Position numbers and translations under genes: made by a program. From NCBI RefSeq assembly GCF_000429605.1, contig NZ_AUCE01000011.1:310001-374000 (forward strand): a DNA stretch of 64,000 nt. Reading direction: 5' to 3'. The notes beneath the pieces are model-generated. The model was not told where the DNA came from. It made no database searches and worked only from the letters and a program-made list of their open reading frames with translations. Positions 1 to 11,681 of this stretch are shown here, piece by piece. The stretch comes from Azonexus hydrophilus DSM 23864 (lineage in GTDB: Bacteria > Pseudomonadota > Gammaproteobacteria > Burkholderiales > Rhodocyclaceae). The number at the start of each line of letters is the position of its first letter. Position 1 is the stretch's first letter.

Positions 1-168
1 GATAACTAATAAAAAATCATCAAAATCAGCGATATAAAAGCCAGTTAACCGTCTTGGCAAGTGCCTGAAGTACCTGTTGATCGAATGGGGACAGTTTTTC
101 CACGATCACGTAAACGCAGATTCATCCACAAACTGCGAACAGGTCTTCGTGGGTGTTATGCACAGGCC
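1..168. promoter_or_regulatory. Noncoding stretch after mnmE, with a DnaA-box match
   Basis: No convincing gene lies here. It is downstream of the mnmE stop. TTATGCACA at 156-164 fits the DnaA-box consensus TTWTNCACA, and TCATCCACA at 122-130 is one mismatch away. These could be outlying DnaA sites of the nearby origin, but single 9-mers occur by chance, so this is weak. Confidence 0.3.
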
Positions 169-1515
169 TTACTTGCCAATGCAGAAGCGGCTGAAAATGA
201 CGCCAAGCAGGTCGTCGGCAGTGAATTCGCCGGTGATCTGACCCAGTGACTGCTGGGCCAGACGCAGTTCTTCGGCAAACAGTTCAAGTGCCGGCATTAC
301 CCCTTCGACGACATTGCGGGCCGCCGCAATGTGTTCCTGGGCCGCCGCCAGCGCCCGCAGATGCCGTTCGCGGGCGATGAATACATCTTCCGCCTGATGC
401 CAGCCGGCGATCCGCAGCAATTCCTGGCGCAGCAGCTCGATTCCGCGATTGGCCTTGGCCGACAGCGAGATGGCGACGCCGTCGGCTTCGTCATGACGCT
501 CCGGCTCGCGGCCGGCGAGGTCGATCTTGTTATAGACGGTGATGCGCTGCAGACGCTCGGGCATGCGTTCGAGAATGTCGCGGTCCAGCGCCGACACGCC
601 GGTATTCGCATCGACCAGCAGGACGACTACGTCGGCGCGCTCGATTTCCTGCCAGCTGCGGGCTATGCCGATCTTCTCGACCACATCCTCGGTATCGCGC
701 AGGCCGGCGGTATCGATGATGTGCAGGGGAATGCCCTCGATCTGTATGGTCGAGCGCAAGGCATCGCGGGTGGTGCCGGCAATCGGCGTGACGATGGCCA
801 GATCGTCGCCGGCCAGACGGTTGAGCAGGGATGATTTGCCGACGTTAGGCTGGCCGGCAAGAACCACGTGCAGGCCGGATTGCAGCAGTTTGCCCTGGCC
901 GGCGCGGTCGAAGATCTCGGCCAGCTTCAGTTGCAGGCGTTCCAGGCGGCCGAAGGCATTGGCCGCCTGCAGGAAATCGATGTCTTCCTCGGGAAAATCC
1001 AGCGTCGCCTCGACCAGCATGCGCAGGTTGATCAGTTCCTCGTTGAGTTCGCCGATGGCCCGCGAGAATTCGCCCTGCAGCGAACGCACCGCCGAACGGG
1101 CGGCGCTGGCGGTAGCAGCATCGATCAGGTCGGCCACGGCCTCGGCCTGGGCCAGGTCCATCTTGCCGTTGAGGAAGGCGCGGCGGGAAAACTCACCCGG
1201 TTCGGCCAGGCGCGCACCGAGATCGAGACAGCGGGCCAGCAGCATCTGCATGACCACCGGACCACCATGGCCCTGCAGTTCGAGTACGTCCTCGCCGGTA
1301 AAGGAATTGGGGCCGGGAAAATACAGCAGCAGGCCGGTATCGATGGCTGTTCCGTCGGCGGCACGAAAATCGGCGAGCGTGGCGTAGCGCGGCTGCGGTG
1401 TTTTGCCGGTCAGTGCAAAAGCAAAGGGCAGCAAATTGCTGCCCGAGACCCGGATCACGCCGACCCCGCCACGGCCGGGAGCCGTGGCGATGGCGGCGAT
1501 GGTGTCGTTCTTCAC
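169..1515 (-). CDS. mnmE: tRNA uridine-5-carboxymethylaminomethyl modification GTPase MnmE (TrmE)
   Basis: MnmE works with MnmG to install the (carboxymethyl)aminomethyl group on U34 of certain tRNAs, using tetrahydrofolate and GTP. The 448-aa length is normal. An N-terminal folate-binding domain (about 1-120) precedes a helical domain split by an embedded G domain: GQPNVGKSS at 221-229, GTTRD near 247-251, DTAG at 268-271 and NKID near 330. The protein ends in the family hallmark CIGK, whose Cys is functionally essential. Translation starts at GTG, three bases after the yidC stop, so it is the last gene of the rpmH-rnpA-yidD-yidC-mnmE operon, the usual order beside oriC. Confidence 0.97.
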   Translation of the reverse strand: MKNDTIAAIATAPGRGGVGVIRVSGSNLLPFAFALTGKTPQPRYATLADFRAADGTAIDTGLLLYFPGPNSFTGEDVLELQGHGGPVVMQMLLARCLDLGARLAEPGEFSRRAFLNGKMDLAQAEAVADLIDAATASAARSAVRSLQGEFSRAIGELNEELINLRMLVEATLDFPEEDIDFLQAANAFGRLERLQLKLAEIFDRAGQGKLLQSGLHVVLAGQPNVGKSSLLNRLAGDDLAIVTPIAGTTRDALRSTIQIEGIPLHIIDTAGLRDTEDVVEKIGIARSWQEIERADVVVLLVDANTGVSALDRDILERMPERLQRITVYNKIDLAGREPERHDEADGVAISLSAKANRGIELLRQELLRIAGWHQAEDVFIARERHLRALAAAQEHIAAARNVVEGVMPALELFAEELRLAQQSLGQITGEFTADDLLGVIFSRFCIGK

Positions 1516-1518
1516 ACC

Positions 1519-3174
1519 TCAGGCTTTCGCATCGTTGGCAGCCTTGCCGCCAGCTTCCATCATGCGGGTGATCTGCCATTGCTGGGCGATCGACAGGATG
1601 TTGTTCACCACCCAGTAGAGCACCAGACCGGCCGGGAAGAAGAAGAACATGATGCCGAAGACGAAAGGCATGGCCATCATCACCTTGGCCTGGATCGGGT
1701 CCGGCGGCGTCGGGTTGAGCTTGATCTGGATGAACATCGAGACAACCATGATCACCGGCAGGATGTACCAGGGATCGGGTGCGGCCAGGTCGGTGATCCA
1801 CAGGATCCACGGTGCGTCGCGCATTTCGACGGCGCCGAGCAGCACCCAGTAGAGGGCGATGAAGACCGGAATCTGGATCAGGATGGGCAGGCAGCCACCG
1901 AGCGGGTTGATTTTCTCGGTCTGGTACAGCTTCATCATTTCCTGGTTCAGACGGGCCTTGTCGTCACCGTAGCGCTCCTTCAGCTGTACCAGGCGCGGCG
2001 TGACCAGGCGCATCTTGGCCATCGACTTGTACGAAGCGGCAGACAGCGGGAAGAAGGCGAGCTTGATGGCGATGGTCAGGACAACGATGGCCCAGCCCCA
2101 GTTACCCACCAGGCCGTGGATGAACTGCAGCGCCCAGAAGATCGGGGCGGCGATGACGGTCAGCCAGCCGTAGTCGACAACCAGATCCAGCCCCGGTGCC
2201 AGTGCCTTCAATGCTGCCTGTTCCTGCGGACCGGCAAACAGCGAAACCGAGCTCACCGCGCTGGTGCCCGGGCCGACTTCGGCCACCGGAACGATCACGC
2301 CCATCTGGTAGAGCTTGCTGTTGTCCAGCTTGCGCATGTAGTACTCGCGCTGAACACCTTGTTCCGGCACCCAGGCAGCGACGAAATAGTGCTGGACCAT
2401 GGCCAGCCAGCCATTGTCGGCCGTCTTGACGAACTTGGCGCTCTTGTCGGCGACATCGCCGAAGCTGATCTTCTGATACTTCTCGGCCTCGGTATAGACG
2501 GCCGGGCCGGTGAAGGTGTGCATCATGAAGTTGCCACCAGCCGGTTCGCCATCGTCGCGCTGAACCTGGAAGTAGGCATGCGGCGCCAGCGGCTTGTCAG
2601 AACCGTTGACGATTTCCCAGGCCACGTCGACCACATACGAAGAACGCTTGAAAGTCAGGATGCGGGCAATGCGTACGCCTTCCGGACCGTCGGCTTCCAG
2701 GCGAACCTTCAGTTCGTCGCTACCGTCCTGCAATTGCAGCGGGCCATCGACACGGCGGAACAGCGAACGGTGCGTCGGCAGACCGTCACCGATCAGGCCG
2801 CTCTGGGCGAAATACTGGTGCTTGGCGTCGAACAGGACGAAGTTGTGATCCTTGTCGTCGCTTTCCTTGTAATTCAGCAGTTCCAGACCGACCAGATCGC
2901 CACCCTGGGTGGAAATCGTGACCTTCATCAGGTCGGTTTCGACGCTGAAGGTTTCGGCCGTGGCAACCGGCGTTTCGGTGACCGCGGCAATCGCGGAACC
3001 TGCAGCCTGCAGGCTGACCGAAGGCGTCGGTGTGCTGCCGTCGGCGACTGCCTGCGGCGTATTGGTCGCCACGTCGGCGACGGGCTTGGGCCGGTTGTAC
3101 TCCTGCCAGTTTTCCCACAGCATGAAGCTGGAGAAAGCGAAAATCATGACCAGAATCAGGCGACGAGTATCCAT
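1519..3174 (-). CDS. yidC: Membrane protein insertase YidC
   Basis: YidC inserts and folds inner-membrane proteins, alone or with SecYEG. At 551 aa it has the Gram-negative form: an N-terminal membrane anchor (about 5-20), a Pro/Ala/Thr-rich linker, a large periplasmic beta-domain (about 75-345), then the conserved core with five membrane segments, including the stretch WGWAIVVLTIAIKLAFFPLS near residue 365 and the Arg-bearing groove after it. It sits 25 bp after yidD and 3 bp before mnmE on the same strand, so co-transcription with the ribosomal protein and RNase P genes is expected. Confidence 0.97.
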   Translation of the reverse strand: MDTRRLILVMIFAFSSFMLWENWQEYNRPKPVADVATNTPQAVADGSTPTPSVSLQAAGSAIAAVTETPVATAETFSVETDLMKVTISTQGGDLVGLELLNYKESDDKDHNFVLFDAKHQYFAQSGLIGDGLPTHRSLFRRVDGPLQLQDGSDELKVRLEADGPEGVRIARILTFKRSSYVVDVAWEIVNGSDKPLAPHAYFQVQRDDGEPAGGNFMMHTFTGPAVYTEAEKYQKISFGDVADKSAKFVKTADNGWLAMVQHYFVAAWVPEQGVQREYYMRKLDNSKLYQMGVIVPVAEVGPGTSAVSSVSLFAGPQEQAALKALAPGLDLVVDYGWLTVIAAPIFWALQFIHGLVGNWGWAIVVLTIAIKLAFFPLSAASYKSMAKMRLVTPRLVQLKERYGDDKARLNQEMMKLYQTEKINPLGGCLPILIQIPVFIALYWVLLGAVEMRDAPWILWITDLAAPDPWYILPVIMVVSMFIQIKLNPTPPDPIQAKVMMAMPFVFGIMFFFFPAGLVLYWVVNNILSIAQQWQITRMMEAGGKAANDAKA

Positions 3175-3199
3175 GAGCTGCCTACGTAGTTAATGGTGT

Positions 3200-3409
3200 T
3201 CAGGGAACGGGATCATACCCGCCCGGGTGCCATGGGTGACAGCGGCAAATGCGTTTTGCCCCCAGCCAGCCGCCCTTGAGGGCGCCGTACTTGTGAATGG
3301 CGTCGACCGTATACTCCGAACAGGTCGGAAAATAGCGGCAACGCCTCCCGAGCATCGGACTGATGGCGTACTGGTAGAAACGCACCAGGGCAATCAGCAG
3401 ATGCTTCAT
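3200..3409 (-). CDS. yidD: Membrane protein insertion efficiency factor YidD
   Basis: A 69-aa member of the YidD family (once annotated as haemolysin), thought to help YidC-dependent insertion at the inner membrane. The family signature is clear: an N-terminal amphipathic helix, then [15 protein letters not shown] and the Cys-rich [17 protein letters not shown] end. Its start codon overlaps the rnpA stop by four bases, indicating translational coupling. Length and position between rnpA and yidC are standard. Confidence 0.95.
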   Translation of the reverse strand: MKHLLIALVRFYQYAISPMLGRRCRYFPTCSEYTVDAIHKYGALKGGWLGAKRICRCHPWHPGGYDPVP

Positions 3410-3777
3410 TGTGCTTCCCTTTTCGGACGGGGACGTGACAGGCGATCCAGCAAATTGCCGAAATCCTCGCCGATCACCCTGCCATCAAAGGGCTTTTGCT
3501 TGACTGCCAGCCTGACGATCAGATCGTAAGCCGGCAGACCCGCGCGCCGAAGCCGGAATCGTTCGCGCACAATGCGCTTGAGCCGGTTGCGATCAACGGC
3601 GCGCTTGAGCAGTTTCTTCCCGACGACCAAGCCCAGCCTGGCATCGGTATGACCTTCAGCACGCGGCTGATAATGCAACATCAGCCAGGTGCCGCGAATG
3701 GCCTTCCGGAAACCAAAAACGGATGAAAATTCATCCGTTTTGGTCAGGCGATAGCGTCGGGCGAAGCTTGCTTCCAC
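3406..3777 (-). CDS. rnpA: Ribonuclease P protein component
   Basis: The protein subunit of RNase P, which helps the catalytic RNA remove the 5' leader from pre-tRNAs. It is 123 aa. It carries the RNR-type basic motif [15 protein letters not shown] at about 57-71, preceded by LGLVVGKK, both diagnostic of RnpA. It lies 17 bp downstream of rpmH, the classic rpmH-rnpA pair, and overlaps yidD by four bases. Confidence 0.96.
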   Translation of the reverse strand: MEASFARRYRLTKTDEFSSVFGFRKAIRGTWLMLHYQPRAEGHTDARLGLVVGKKLLKRAVDRNRLKRIVRERFRLRRAGLPAYDLIVRLAVKQKPFDGRVIGEDFGNLLDRLSRPRPKREAQ

Positions 3778-3794
3778 TTCGCCAGGCGTCCGGC

Positions 3795-3929
3795 TTAAAC
3801 GGCCAGACGCTTGCGACCCTTGGCGCGGCGAGCAGCGAGGACGGCACGGCCGCCCTTGGTGCGCGAACGGACCAGGAAGCCATGGGTGCGCTTGCGGCGC
3901 ACGACCGACGGTTGATACGTGCGTTTCAT
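3795..3929 (-). CDS. rpmH: 50S ribosomal protein L34
   Basis: L34 of the large ribosomal subunit: 44 aa beginning [18 protein letters not shown], the near-invariant family N-terminus, and ending GRKRLAV. An upstream in-frame ATG would add 22 residues with no family support, so the start at 3929 is chosen. It is the first gene of the leftward operon and is divergent from dnaA, the usual layout beside oriC. Confidence 0.97.
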   Translation of the reverse strand: MKRTYQPSVVRRKRTHGFLVRSRTKGGRAVLAARRAKGRKRLAV

Positions 3930-4164
3930 GTCGTAATTCCTTGAGTGAGCGGAGAAAAACGCGTGATTACACCTTGTTTGCCCCCCTGCTGTCAACCTGA
4001 ATTATTTCTACAAGCTGTGGATAACTTGTGTGTCGCAGGGTAGAATTGCGCTTTGGTCGGCGGCCGCGAAGCCGCCGATTTCATTGAAAATTCGTTTTCA
4101 AATCAGAGAAATAATAAATCCTCCATCGCTGTTGGCGATGGTACGGTATGGAGCCAAAGTTTCA
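3930..4164. promoter_or_regulatory. rpmH/dnaA divergent control region with DnaA box and a hairpin-rich dnaA leader
   Basis: A perfect DnaA box, TGTGGATAA (TTATCCACA on the other strand), lies at 4016-4024 and is suited to autoregulation of dnaA. Downstream, three inverted repeats follow one another in the presumed 5' untranslated region: TCGGCGGC/GCCGCCGA at 4057-4078, TTGAAAA/TTTTCAA around a TTCG loop at 4084-4101, and CCATCGC/GCGATGG at 4123-4141. The last ends nine bases before a GGAG ribosome-binding site (4150-4153). Promoters were not assigned. Confidence 0.6.
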
Positions 4165-5553
4165 ATGACCGGTTTTTGGGAATCCTGTTTGCAAAGATTC
4201 GAACAGGAGCTGCCCGCGCAGCAGTTCAACACCTGGATCAAGCCGCTGCGCCTGGAAGGTGAAAGCAAGGCACTGGAAGAGGGCCTGCGTCTGGTCGCGC
4301 CGAACGGCTTCATCCTGAAATGGGTACGCGACCGCTACCTGTCCCGCATCGAGGACTACGGCAACACCTTCTTTGCCGCCCCGGTCAGCATCGCCCTGGT
4401 CATCGGCAGCGGCAAGGCCAGCAGTCCGCGCAGCGAAGCCGCCAAGCCCGTTGCCAGTGAAGCCAGCCCGGACAACAAGCCGGCCCCGACGCCCGCCCAG
4501 GAAAAACCGCGGGCCAAAACCGCCTCGGTCTATGAAAAGTCGCGCCTGTTTTCGAACTTCACCTTCGACAACCTTGTCGTCGGCAAGGCCAACGACCTGG
4601 CCCGTGCGGCCGCGCTGCAGGTCGGCAGCAATCCCGGTGGTGCCTACAACCCGCTGTTCATCTACGGCGGCGCCGGCCTGGGCAAGACTCACCTGATCCA
4701 CGCCATCGGCAATCACATCGTCAAGGACAACCCGGACAAGATCGTCCGCTACGTCCATGCCGAGGATTACTACTCCGACGTGGTCCGCGCCTACCAGCAG
4801 AAGTCCTTCGACACCTTCAAGCGCACCTATCGCTCGCTCGACGTGCTGCTGCTCGACGACGTCCAGTTCTTCAATGGCAAGAACCGCTCGCAGGAAGAGT
4901 TCTTTTTCCTGTTCAACGCGCTGATCGAAGCGCGCAAGCAGATCATCATCACCTGCGATACCTATCCGAAGGACATCAACGGCCTCGACGACCGCTTGGT
5001 GACCCGTTTCGACTGGGGTCTGACGGTACAGATCGAACCGCCCGAACTGGAAATGCGCGTCGCCATCCTGCAGAAGAAGGCCGAAGCCGAAGGCATCCGC
5101 CTCGACGACGAAGTCGCTTTCTTCATTGCCAAGCATCTGCGCTCCAACGTCCGCGAACTCGAAGGCGCGTTGAAGAAGGTGCTCGCCTATTCGTCCTTCC
5201 ACGGTCGCGCCATCGCGCTCGACCTGGCCAAGGAAGCGCTCAAGGACCTGATCGGTTCGGTGCGCAACGTCGGCATCGACAATATCCAGAAGACCGTTGC
5301 CGACTATTACAAGATCAAGGTTGCTGAATTCTTCTCCAAGAAGCGAACGCGGGCCATCGCCCGGCCGCGCCAGGTGGCGATGTGGCTATGCCGCGAAGTC
5401 ACCTCGCACAGCTTCCCGGAAATCGGCGACGCTTTCGGCGGCCGCGATCACACCACGGTGATCCATGCGGTCAAGACCATCGATTCGCTGCGGGCCAAGG
5501 AAAGTGAGCTCAATCACGATCTGCACGTCCTGCTTCAGGTGCTGAAAGGATGA
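4165..5553 (+). CDS. dnaA: Chromosomal replication initiator protein DnaA
   Basis: DnaA binds DnaA boxes at oriC, oligomerises with ATP and opens the duplex. The ATG at 4165 is chosen because the protein then begins MTGFWESCLQRFEQELPAQQ, the normal betaproteobacterial domain I start; upstream in-frame codons extend it without similarity. Domain I is about 1-90, a Pro/Ala/Lys-rich linker about 90-125. The AAA+ domain carries GGAGLGKTHL (Walker A) and VLLLDDVQFF (Walker B). The C-terminal DNA-binding domain has the signature GGRDHTTVIHAV. About 462 aa, complete. Confidence 0.97.
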   Translation: MTGFWESCLQRFEQELPAQQFNTWIKPLRLEGESKALEEGLRLVAPNGFILKWVRDRYLSRIEDYGNTFFAAPVSIALVIGSGKASSPRSEAAKPVASEASPDNKPAPTPAQEKPRAKTASVYEKSRLFSNFTFDNLVVGKANDLARAAALQVGSNPGGAYNPLFIYGGAGLGKTHLIHAIGNHIVKDNPDKIVRYVHAEDYYSDVVRAYQQKSFDTFKRTYRSLDVLLLDDVQFFNGKNRSQEEFFFLFNALIEARKQIIITCDTYPKDINGLDDRLVTRFDWGLTVQIEPPELEMRVAILQKKAEAEGIRLDDEVAFFIAKHLRSNVRELEGALKKVLAYSSFHGRAIALDLAKEALKDLIGSVRNVGIDNIQKTVADYYKIKVAEFFSKKRTRAIARPRQVAMWLCREVTSHSFPEIGDAFGGRDHTTVIHAVKTIDSLRAKESELNHDLHVLLQVLKG

Positions 5554-5762
5554 TGCTGTAGACAAGTCTGTGTATAAATTGTCGGTCGAATGTGGACATG
5601 CTGTGCTTTTCCGCTTTGTGGGAAAATTGTCCAGTTTTCATCCACAGGCAATTCAGAGACTTTCGAGGATGCAAAAATCTGCTTCAAGTTGTTGAAATAA
5701 AAAATAAATATTCTTTTATCCACAGAACTGTTCCCGATATAGTCTATTAAGGAATTTAATTT
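5554..5762. other. Candidate oriC (dnaA-dnaN spacer)
   Basis: A 209-bp spacer between dnaA and dnaN. It holds TGTGTATAA at 5569-5577 (a consensus DnaA box on the minus strand), TCATCCACA at 5638-5646 (one mismatch) and a perfect TTATCCACA at 5716-5724. Around 5690-5720 the sequence is extremely AT-rich for this genome and would serve as an unwinding element. With the DnaA box upstream of dnaA at 4016, this gives a split origin layout common in bacteria. A GC-skew switch here would confirm it. Confidence 0.7.
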
Positions 5763-6869
5763 ATGGTTCTTATTAAAAGCCAAAGAGACACGCTTCTGGC
5801 CCCGTTGCAGTCAGTGTCGGGAATCGTCGAGCGTCGCCATACCCTGCCCATCCTGTCGAACGTGCTGCTGGAAAAGAAGGGCGATCAACTGACCCTGCTG
5901 GCCACCGACATCGAAATTCAGATCACCACCAGCACCACCTGTACCGGCGGTGAAGGCGATGGCGCGGTGACCGTCGGCGCGCGCAAGCTGCAGGAAATCC
6001 TGCGCTCGCTGCCGGACAGCACCGAAATCACCGTCAACCTCGAAGACAAGCGTCTGCAGGTCAAGGGCGGCAAGAGCCGTTTCAACCTGCAAACCCTGCC
6101 GGCCGACGACTTCCCGCGGATGACGCTGAGCGAAGGCGATACCAAGCAGTTCACGATCACGCAAAAGGCTTTCCGCCAGCTGATCGCCAAGACCCAGTAC
6201 GGTATGGCTGCCCAGGACGTGCGCTACTACCTGAACGGTCTGCTGCTGCTGGTCGAAGGCAAGGAACTGCGCGCCGTGGCCACCGACGGTCACCGTCTGG
6301 CCTACGCCAGCGTCGAGATCGAAACCGAACTGCCGCGCCAGGAAATGATCCTGCCGCGCAAGACCGTGCTCGAACTGAACCGTCTGCTGGTCGACAGCGA
6401 CGACGCGCTGAACATCACCCTGTCGTCCAACCAGGTGCGTTTCGCCTTCGGCAACATCGTCCTGGTGTCCAAACTGATCGACGGCAAGTTCCCGGATTAC
6501 GAACGGGTGATCCCGCCCAGCCTGCGCAACCACATGACCGTCGGCCGCCAGATGCTGATGCAGGCCATGCAGCGCGCCGCCATCCTGACCAACGAAAAAT
6601 TCCGCGGCGTCCGCGTCGTGCTCGGCGAAAACAGCCTCAAGCTGATTGCCGCCAATGCCGAACAGGAAGAAGCCCAGGAAGAAATCGAGGTACAGTACAC
6701 GGGCGAACCCATCGATGTCGGCTTCAATGTCGGATATCTGCTCGACGTGCTCAACAACGTGCACTCGGACGAAATCCAGTGGAGCTTCAACGACGCCAAT
6801 TCGAGCGCATTGATTACCGTACCCGGCAACGACCGCTTCAAATACGTCGTCATGCCGATGCGCATCTGA
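5763..6869 (+). CDS. dnaN: DNA polymerase III beta subunit (sliding clamp)
   Basis: DnaN forms the ring-shaped dimer that tethers DNA polymerase III to DNA and also binds Hda, MutS and repair polymerases. The 368-aa product has the standard three-fold repeat architecture. It starts MVLIKSQRDTLLAPLQSVSG and ends with the conserved YVVMPMRI. It follows dnaA across the origin spacer. The start lies just after a GGAATTTAATTT leader, with GGA as the weak ribosome site. Confidence 0.97.
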   Translation: MVLIKSQRDTLLAPLQSVSGIVERRHTLPILSNVLLEKKGDQLTLLATDIEIQITTSTTCTGGEGDGAVTVGARKLQEILRSLPDSTEITVNLEDKRLQVKGGKSRFNLQTLPADDFPRMTLSEGDTKQFTITQKAFRQLIAKTQYGMAAQDVRYYLNGLLLLVEGKELRAVATDGHRLAYASVEIETELPRQEMILPRKTVLELNRLLVDSDDALNITLSSNQVRFAFGNIVLVSKLIDGKFPDYERVIPPSLRNHMTVGRQMLMQAMQRAAILTNEKFRGVRVVLGENSLKLIAANAEQEEAQEEIEVQYTGEPIDVGFNVGYLLDVLNNVHSDEIQWSFNDANSSALITVPGNDRFKYVVMPMRI

Positions 6870-6881
6870 ATCGTAGTTTAA

Positions 6882-9413
<2,532 letters not shown>

Positions 9414-9419
9414 GGGAAT

Positions 9420-9424
9420 TTTCC
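9420..9424 (+). repeat. Target-site duplication, gyrB-side copy (TTTCC)
   Basis: TTTCC directly precedes the element end TGTCGG and is repeated directly after the opposite end at 32152-32156. A 5-bp duplication is the hallmark of Tn7-family (TnsB) transposition. Confidence 0.93.
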
Positions 9425-9500
9425 TGTCGGATGCCACAGAAAGTGAATTTTCTGCCAAGTTAGTGCAGAAAAAATGTCACAGAAACTGACGAAAAGCTCC
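9425..9500 (+). repeat. Transposon right-type end (tnsA side) with TnsB-site repeats
   Basis: The terminal repeat starts at 9425. The core CACAGAAA(G/C)TGA occurs in the tip (about 9435-9445) and again at 9478-9488, with a weaker GTGCAGAAAA around 9463-9472. Tn7-family ends carry several such TnsB sites of about 20 bp. By Tn7 convention this is the right end, as it lies on the tnsA side. Confidence 0.8.
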
Positions 9501-9517
9501 TTCGGGAGCTTTCGTCA
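9487..9517 (+). terminator. Strong UUCG-loop terminator just inside the transposon
   Basis: TGACG plus AAAGCTCC pair with GGAGCTTT plus CGTCA around a TTCG tetraloop, with one bulged A, followed by TTTTC. It overlaps the second TnsB-type site. It would end gyrB transcripts, replacing the displaced native terminator, and shield the cargo. 9518-9723 shows nothing else I can name. Confidence 0.8.
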
Positions 9518-9723
9518 TTTTCTATAGGATTTTTTTGGGATTTATTACCCGATGAACTTGGATATTTCCAGAGAGATGTTGGCCTAGAAAGCCCTCCTAT
9601 CGATCTTTGCCGGCATTCGGTCAAGCTTAGGAGACCAGACACTCCAGAAAAACAAGCGGCCATTTGATCCATTAGCGCGCATCGGGCTGCTCTGTCCTAT
9701 GCAGCATGTAAGCAGGCAGACGG

Positions 9724-11358
9724 TTAGGCTCCCAACAGATCGACACAACGCTCTGGATGATTGGGGTCAATGAGATCTATGCCGAGATTTGCTCGTGCAA
9801 CCAGTTCAAGTGGTTCCACGTTGTTAACGTAGAGGCCATGAACGATACGATCCATTCCTGCACCGGCCAGCTTCGATGCAGTGCGAAGACTACCTGCAAG
9901 AGCGATGCTACTGGTGAATCCTCCATGGAGGATTAGATTGCGTTGTCGGTAAAGACGTTGGAATGCAGATGCAATAAGTTCCCGAATAGCTTTCAGTTCC
10001 GGGGTTGGGTTGGAGAGAATTCTTTGAATTCGTCTTATTGCTGCCTGGTCGGCATCTCGGCGAAGAGGCATCGGATTTCCGTTAGCTATCGCTCGAGCTA
10101 CCATTAGTGCACGCTCGCGGTTTACCGTGCAGCCAGGAAGCTCGGAGATCAGTTCCGGATGTTCCTTCTGGATTTTGTATGACAGAGCAGTTAGCTCTGC
10201 ACGTGGGAGAGAGCACGCCACGAGTGGGGCTAGATATTCTGCTGCACTAGATCTGTTACTTGGATCCGCCAAAAGTCCCTCAATTGCCCCCCAACCTCCT
10301 GCAATAGCTGCAGCCGGCGATTTGTCCTCCATATGTGCCAGCAGTTCAATGGCAGCATCGACGCGTCGCCCAATTGGCGTCTCACTTTCTTTCGAAAAAA
10401 TCTGCTGCTCGCGGGACAGAGCTTCAACTCGGACGCCACGAGGTGCGTGATTCAGAGGATGGACTGTCGGAAAATCTTTAACCCAAAGTTCGTTCAATAA
10501 GTTGATAGGATCTTTAGCGCCTAACTCTGCTCGAGCTGAATACCGCCGAAGTATCGTTCTCGCTGCTTCTGCTGCGGCATAGGGGTCTCGTGCTTCGACT
10601 TCTAGTAGCATCCCTCCAGATGGACGAACCCCTGAAATTGAATGGTGTTGCTCAGTAAGCCAAGTTATTACCTGGGCGGGCGTTAACCAACCTGGCGGCC
10701 GCACACTCGGTGTCCTCTGAAAAGCCACTAGAACTTCAAAATTACGCGAGGGATTTGCCGCAACAAGTCGATGGAGCTCTTCGAGGAAATTCGGCAGTGC
10801 GATGGTGACTGTTTCGTTGGTTAGATAGGGCTTAAACCATTCATTGAAGACGAAGGCACTTGAAAACCCTTTGTCGAGAATAAAGGCGGCAACGCTCTTA
10901 GCAAAGCGCTCAGGTTGATAAGGTTTGTTAGTGCCGTTACTTACTACGTGAGCCCACTGTAGGACGTAGGTGCTGGCGATGCTTTCGGTTAGCTGACGAA
11001 TCGAGTGGTAAGCCTCGCCTCCGGATCTAGGCGGTTCTTTAAGTCGGTCTTGCAGTGTTTGTTTCTGACGATTTTCTAACGCAGGATCTGGGCCTATTTG
11101 AGCTTTTATAGTACTCAAAAGATTCCTAAGAGAAGCCTCGCTAAGATGCCCTAGTCGCAGGGCATCACAAGCCTCTAGCAATTCGAGGTTGGATAGCTCA
11201 AAACCGAATCCCCATAGTGAGCGCTCCCAGGGAAGATTGGGTTGGAAGAGTTCCATCAGCCTATAGGCGGCTTGACCATCGTAGGGGTTGACTAGCTGTA
11301 GCATGGTGTTTATTATACGTGTCAAGGCCTGCGTATCGGCCATCCGTCTAAAGGACAA
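9724..11358 (-). CDS. Large HEPN-domain protein of unknown function
   Basis: A 544-aa soluble protein with no membrane segment. Near the C-terminus, residues 473-478 read RNLILH followed by GG, matching the HEPN motif R-x4-H with the favoured Asn after Arg. Such motifs form the catalytic centre of many HEPN ribonucleases (toxins, Apea-like and abortive-infection proteins). The first 450 residues are helical and match nothing I recognise. It may start at residue 6 (MADTQAL) rather than residue 1. Running toward gyrB, it is the outermost cargo gene. RNase activity and a defence role are inferred from the motif and the location. Confidence 0.6.
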   Translation of the reverse strand: MSFRRMADTQALTRIINTMLQLVNPYDGQAAYRLMELFQPNLPWERSLWGFGFELSNLELLEACDALRLGHLSEASLRNLLSTIKAQIGPDPALENRQKQTLQDRLKEPPRSGGEAYHSIRQLTESIASTYVLQWAHVVSNGTNKPYQPERFAKSVAAFILDKGFSSAFVFNEWFKPYLTNETVTIALPNFLEELHRLVAANPSRNFEVLVAFQRTPSVRPPGWLTPAQVITWLTEQHHSISGVRPSGGMLLEVEARDPYAAAEAARTILRRYSARAELGAKDPINLLNELWVKDFPTVHPLNHAPRGVRVEALSREQQIFSKESETPIGRRVDAAIELLAHMEDKSPAAAIAGGWGAIEGLLADPSNRSSAAEYLAPLVACSLPRAELTALSYKIQKEHPELISELPGCTVNRERALMVARAIANGNPMPLRRDADQAAIRRIQRILSNPTPELKAIRELIASAFQRLYRQRNLILHGGFTSSIALAGSLRTASKLAGAGMDRIVHGLYVNNVEPLELVARANLGIDLIDPNHPERCVDLLGA

Positions 11359-11372
11359 CGACCCACAATGAT

Positions 11373-11391
11373 ATACACACTTGTGGTGTAT
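11373..11391. promoter_or_regulatory. Inverted repeat upstream of the HEPN gene
   Basis: ATACAC-ACTTGTG-GTGTAT lies 15 bp upstream of the HEPN gene start and could be an operator. No regulator can be assigned. Confidence 0.35.
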
Positions 11392-11419
11392 GCAGACTGG
11401 CTCCGCGTCCTATGTATTG

Positions 11420-11449
11420 AAAAGGCCCCTTATTCGGGGCCTTTTTTTA
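11420..11449 (+). terminator. Rho-independent terminator, strongest on the plus strand
   Basis: AAAAGGCCCC/GGGGCCTTTT around a short loop, followed by a run of seven T on the plus strand; the minus strand has a shorter T run. No plus-strand gene ends here, so it may act in both directions or end an antisense or small RNA across the HEPN gene start. Confidence 0.75.
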
Positions 11450-11681
11450 TGTCAAACAGACCCAAGCATATCGTGAGTTATGGGCGTTAGTAGCTAGCCT
11501 AGAAATTAGGATGGACAGCTTTAACATTCAGAGAAGATAGTCTCTCTGAGTGGGATCGAACGTCGGCGAAGGTCGATTTCCGGTCTCATGGCGTCAGGAA
11601 CAGATAGCACCTCGGCTTTAACAGCCGCTTACAGCCTTGGCAGAAACGACCAATAGGTGATTAACATCCACCACTTTGAAG
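11450..11681. other. Noncoding spacer between KAP and HEPN genes
   Basis: About 230 bp with no credible coding frame. It contains a small imperfect repeat, CAGAGA...TCTCTG, near 11530. Nothing else is recognised. Confidence 0.5.

Noticed and set aside
868..3189. Very long plus-strand open frame (773 codons) opposite mnmE and yidC
   Set aside because: It is the antisense shadow of two well-supported genes; the composition is typical of mirror frames in high-G+C DNA.
9460..9672. 70-codon frame at the transposon end
   Set aside because: It overlaps the TnsB repeats and the terminator; no ribosome site or recognisable protein.
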